From: Ipomoea triloba
Lineage: Eukaryota > Streptophyta > Magnoliopsida > Solanales > Convolvulaceae
Direction: 5' to 3'
Length of the DNA stretch: 64,000 nt
Assembly: GCF_003576645.1 (NCBI RefSeq)
Contig: NC_044924.1
Coordinates: forward strand, 31,611,323-31,675,322
Part shown: positions 60,589 through 64,000 of the stretch, in pieces
Position numbering within the stretch: position 1 is the stretch's first letter
Layout: every line of letters begins with the position of its first letter
The notes under the pieces: generated by a model
The model's input: only the letters and a program-made list of their open reading frames with translations
What the model was told of the DNA's origin: nothing
The model's database searches: none
Position numbers and translations under genes: made by a program

Positions 60589-62577
60589 TATAAAGAATGT
60601 AGAAGACGATGATTTATTAAAGTAGTAGTACACATATATATACACATACAACCCATGGAAATAGCTAACCACAACACAACTAACAATATGAAGACCTATT
60701 CACTAGGAAAGCAAACATTGGAATGAAACAACTCAATACTAAGTTTTTCCTTTAACACGCCTCCGCAAGATGGAGGAGCCGTCAGTTACTCCAATCTTGG
60801 ACCGGAAGAGTTGAAACAACCTGCGGCCCAGTGGTTTAGTCAATAAATCCGCCACTTGATCTGCAGACTTAATATGTAACACTGATAGCAAGCCTAAAGC
60901 CACCATCTCCCGAAAAAAGAAATAATCTAAAGCCAAATGTTTCATACGAGAATGAAACACTGGGTTTTTACACACATAAGATGCTCCCTGATTATCAGTA
61001 TACAAAGTTGGCTGACCCTTCAAGGAGACACCAAGTTCACACAACAAATTTTGGATCCAAGATACTTCAGCAGCAGCATTAGCTAACGCATGATACTCAG
61101 CTTCAGTAGATGAGCGAGAGATTGATTTCTGTCTAACTGACTTCCAAGAAACAACATTCGAACCCAAACACACCACATAAGCTGTAGTGGATCGTCCCCC
61201 ATCATGTACACCACCCCAATCGGAGTCCGAATAAGCAGTCAAAGAAAAAGGTGTATCATGATGAAAAAATAAACCATAAAAAACAGAACCTTTGAGATAC
61301 CTAAGAACCCGCTTAACAGCCTGCCAATGACACTCAGTAGGAGCATGCATGAACTGAGACAGTTTATTCACAGCAAACGAGACATCCGGCCTAGTAATAC
61401 ATAAATACTGAAGCTGTCCAATCAACCGACGATAAGCAGTAGAATCAGCTGACGGGGAACCATCAACAAGTCGTAGGGGCACCGAGGAGCTGAGAGGAGT
61501 AGAAACCTCCTTCGCCCCATCCATTTGCGTCTGAAGCAGCAAGTCAGTAATATACTGACTTTGAGTCAAAAAGAACCCAGTAGGAGTAGGAACAACCTCT
61601 ACCCCTAAGAAATGTTGTAGCGGTCCAAAATCCTTCAACGAGAACCGCTTACCCAGCTGAGTCACAAAACGATCTAGAAACACCGAGTCATTGCCTGTCA
61701 NAAGAAATGTTGTAGCGGTCCAAAATCCTTCAACGAGAACCGCTTACCCAGCTGAGTCACAAAACGATCTAGAAACACCGAGTCATTGCCTGTCACAATT
61801 ATATCATCAACGTATACTAGGAAATAAATAACAACCCCAGCGGAACGAAAAACGTATACTAGGAAATAAATAACAACCCCAGCGGAACGAAACCCAAAAA
61901 GAGAATGATCGGCCACAGATTTACAAAAACCAAATTGAAGTAAGAATTTGGACAATTCCAAGTACCAGGCCCTAGGAGCCTGTTTAAGCCCATAGATCGC
62001 TTTCTTCAACGGACAGACATATTCAGGAAAACGGGAATCAACGTGAGCAGTGGACGCCGAAGAAATGAGGGGCTGAATTGTTTCTGAACAGCTACCCAGA
62101 ATGGCGCTGACAATAATTTGATCTTGCCTATACCACCTGGTGTAGGCTGGATTTATAGTTGTCCCCGCTGCATCAGAAAATTTTGTAGGAGCTGAAATTG
62201 AGCCATCGATGTGGCCAATAAGATCGAGACCAATAAGGGTGGACTCGAGTTGTCTTCGCCAAACCAAAAAATTGGTGGAATTTAATTTAATAGGAAAATG
62301 TTGAGGAGTGCTAAGGTGAATAACAGGGGTCTCTGAAGCAGTGGAAGCCATGACAAGGAAAGAGGAAGAGAAAAAAAAATCCACAAAGGTGTGTGGCTCT
62401 TGATACCATATAAAGAATGTAGAAGACGATGATTTATTAAAGTAGTAGTACACATATATATACACATACAACCCATGGAAATAGCTAACCACAACACAAC
62501 TAACAATATGAAGACCTATTCACTAGGAAAGCAAACATTGGAATAAAACAACTCAATACTAAGTTTTTCCTTTAACA
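60589..62577 (-). mobile_element. Young Ty1/copia retrotransposon, internally deleted
   Basis: A 1989-bp element has 169-bp LTRs (5' LTR 62409-62577, 3' LTR 60589-60757) that differ at about one base by eye. A 5-bp duplication GAACC flanks it (60584-60588, 62578-62582). The primer-binding site TGGTATCAAGAGC follows the 5' LTR, as in copia elements primed by initiator tRNA-Met. LTRs start TGTTAAAGG. The near-identical LTRs point to recent insertion. It lies about 0.8 kb upstream of the kinase pseudogene's start, same strand. Confidence 0.95.
60739..62351 (-). pseudogene. Copia gag-RT-RNase H remnant (protease and integrase deleted)
   Basis: The gag start is at ATG 62349-62351 (MASTASETP) and runs through the conserved gag N-terminal region with NFLVWRRQLES. 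Near 62045 it jumps straight into reverse transcriptase (KAIYGLKQAPRAWY, YVDDIIV). The rest of gag, the zinc knuckle, protease and integrase are absent. RT connection and RNase H follow ([25 protein letters not shown], the terminal [16 protein letters not shown]) and the frame ends at 60739. A 91-base duplication around the N at 61701 and a 40-base duplication near 61810-61890 break or duplicate the RT region and may be assembly errors. Not autonomous. Confidence 0.9.
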
Positions 62578-62582
62578 GAACC

Positions 62583-63266
62583 AATGTCACCGGCAAGAGA
62601 GGGCTCCCAGGACTTTTAAGATAGAAGGAATTTTCCTTTCTTGTCTCTATCGGCTGTAAAGCAGTACTGGTTGAAGCCTTCCTTTCAAGTTGAAAATCCC
62701 AACACTCTGAAAGTAAGCAAAGCACACAGAATTCTTTAATGAATTTATCACAGAAAAATGTGGGGGGATCGAGGACACAGGAAAGGGTACTTGTGGTCGC
62801 CTGTGAGGTAGTGGCTTTACATTACATACAGTAGAACAGAAGCATCTGGGTGAGTTTTCATTACGGGAGACGCAAAAAGCTTCTTAAAATTCCCCCTTCT
62901 GAATTTGTTTTGCAGAGGAATTTTGGAGGTGATTTCGAAAGTGACACCCTTAGAGAGACGATGAACCATGACTGTGAATGATCATCAGGACTTCAGGAGC
63001 TTATTAATTGATCTCTGTTCTTTTGTTGGTCAAAGTTCTTACGCTTAATGCAGTGTCATATATTTGTATGTATGTCAAATTTGACACAACATAGCAACTT
63101 AAGTCATTATAGGATGTAACCTTCAATGTTTAAAAATGTCAAAATGCTCCTTAAGCACGCTACTCACTCATTGATGCATAACAAAGTTAAAGAATTCAGA
63201 TACACTGTAAATCAATTTCAATCCATATTTTATATTTTTGTTGTTTCAATCTTCGGATCTAATACA
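62583..63266. other. Intergenic, possible distal 5' flank of the kinase pseudogene
   Basis: No gene or bounded repeat identified. The copia element is inserted between this stretch and the kinase. Confidence 0.4.
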
Positions 63267-64000
63267 TAGGGATGTTAATTGTGCTCGAATCCGATGGGTC
63301 AACAAAAAAATAAAAATAAAAAATAACCGGATGAATTAATCGGGCTAAACGGGCCGACCCTATAGGATTGGTGGGTTAAGCCGGGTTGGCCCGGTGGGCT
63401 GACGGGTAGCCCGTCGGGATACTTAAATTTTTTTATTTTTTATTTTTAAAAAAAAAAAAAAACCTAAAATTATAAAACTAGGGTTCTGATTTTTCATTCA
63501 GTATTTCACTTATTTTCAGTTTTCAACTTTTCACATTTTCACTTCCCGCGGTCTGCAGATTCGCAGAAGCTAGAACTCAGAACGCACTGCCGCAACGCCC
63601 GCTGGCCGCCGCTCACTGCAGTCCGCCGCCCACCGCTCACTGGAGCACCGCCCGCTAACCGCCGCCAACGCCCACCGCCTGCCGCTCACCGGAGTCACCG
63701 CCCTTCGCTACATTCCAGACTGCCGTTGGGCTACCATTTGAGATCATTGTTGTACCAACTACCAAAAGGTTAATTGTAATTATGTTTGTCAGCTATGTAC
63801 CTCTGTGGCTCTGTGTATGTTTTTTTAGTTTGAAAAATGAATTGGTTAATTTAATGGCTTACAGAGTTACAGAGAAGCTATGCTATATCACTATATAACT
63901 TATAACTATATTGCACTAGCAATTTCAAAGTACATAATGTCATAGTGTATGATTATTTGTTAATTTCTTAATCTTTAATCAAAATTTTTACTTCTTATTT
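63267..64000. mobile_element. Ac-like hAT element, left end, running off the window
   Basis: It begins TAGGGATGTTAATTG, close to the Ac-type hAT terminus. Over the next 150 bp there are many CGGGC/GCCCG words in both orientations (CGGGCTAAACGGGCC, GCCGGGTTGGCCCGG), like the subterminal repeats of this group. A GC-rich CCGCC-repeat stretch at 63590-63720 could be a leader before the transposase gene. The right end and any transposase lie outside the window. Confidence 0.5.

Overview
The window is plant nuclear DNA. It has large intron-rich genes with GT-AG splice sites, AT-rich introns and spacers, long microsatellites and many transposable-element remnants. All named proteins are land-plant families. 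The protein sequences and the tRNA-derived SINE suggest a eudicot, probably an asterid (Solanales is possible), but this is inference and the species cannot be fixed from the sequence.

Layout. 1-2029: an LTR-like fragment and the 3' part of a DHH/DHHA1-type gene. 2030-21790 (minus): a complete 30-exon SPIKE1 (DOCK-family Rho/ROP exchange factor) gene; every exon phase closes, giving 1827 residues. Its introns carry a solo LTR, a SINE, a hAT-type MITE and three local tandem duplications. 21791-28129: a short spacer with a possible divergent first exon, then TE-rich DNA (MULE-type MITE, GRF zinc-finger relic, LTR-like and Helitron-like pieces, Harbinger-type MITE). 28205-38857 (plus): a complete 29-exon KIN-12 kinesin of 2202 residues with two short uORFs in the presumed leader. 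38858-48683: about 10 kb of gene-poor DNA with (ATT)n and (AAAC/AAAT/AT)n arrays, MITEs, a 392-base assembly gap between poly-C runs, and an inverted duplication whose right arm lies in the NAC promoter. 48684-50334 (plus): a three-exon NAC transcription factor. 50566-53800: nested transposons. Two copies of a repeat sit in (TA)n tracts and are built from a degenerate TAAGGTGCGT motif. One copy is split by a complete MULE-type element (179-bp TIRs, 9-bp TSD) that carries a GRF zinc-finger/transmembrane gene; the other is cut by a CACTA-type end. 54310-54957: a Harbinger-type MITE. 55363-59809 (minus): a receptor-like kinase pseudogene, broken by a 1.27-kb insertion inside exon 2, frameshifts, and DFG changed to NFG. 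60589-62577 (minus): a young, internally deleted Ty1/copia element with 169-bp LTRs and a 5-bp TSD. 63267-64000: the start of an Ac-like hAT element running off the window.

SPIKE1 (ROP signalling to actin and cell shape) and KIN-12 (phragmoplast or microtubule motor) are neighbours that both act on the cytoskeleton, but nothing here shows co-regulation. Most of the unusual content is in mobile elements: gene capture by a MULE, transposons nested inside TA-microsatellite elements, and an insertion into a kinase exon.
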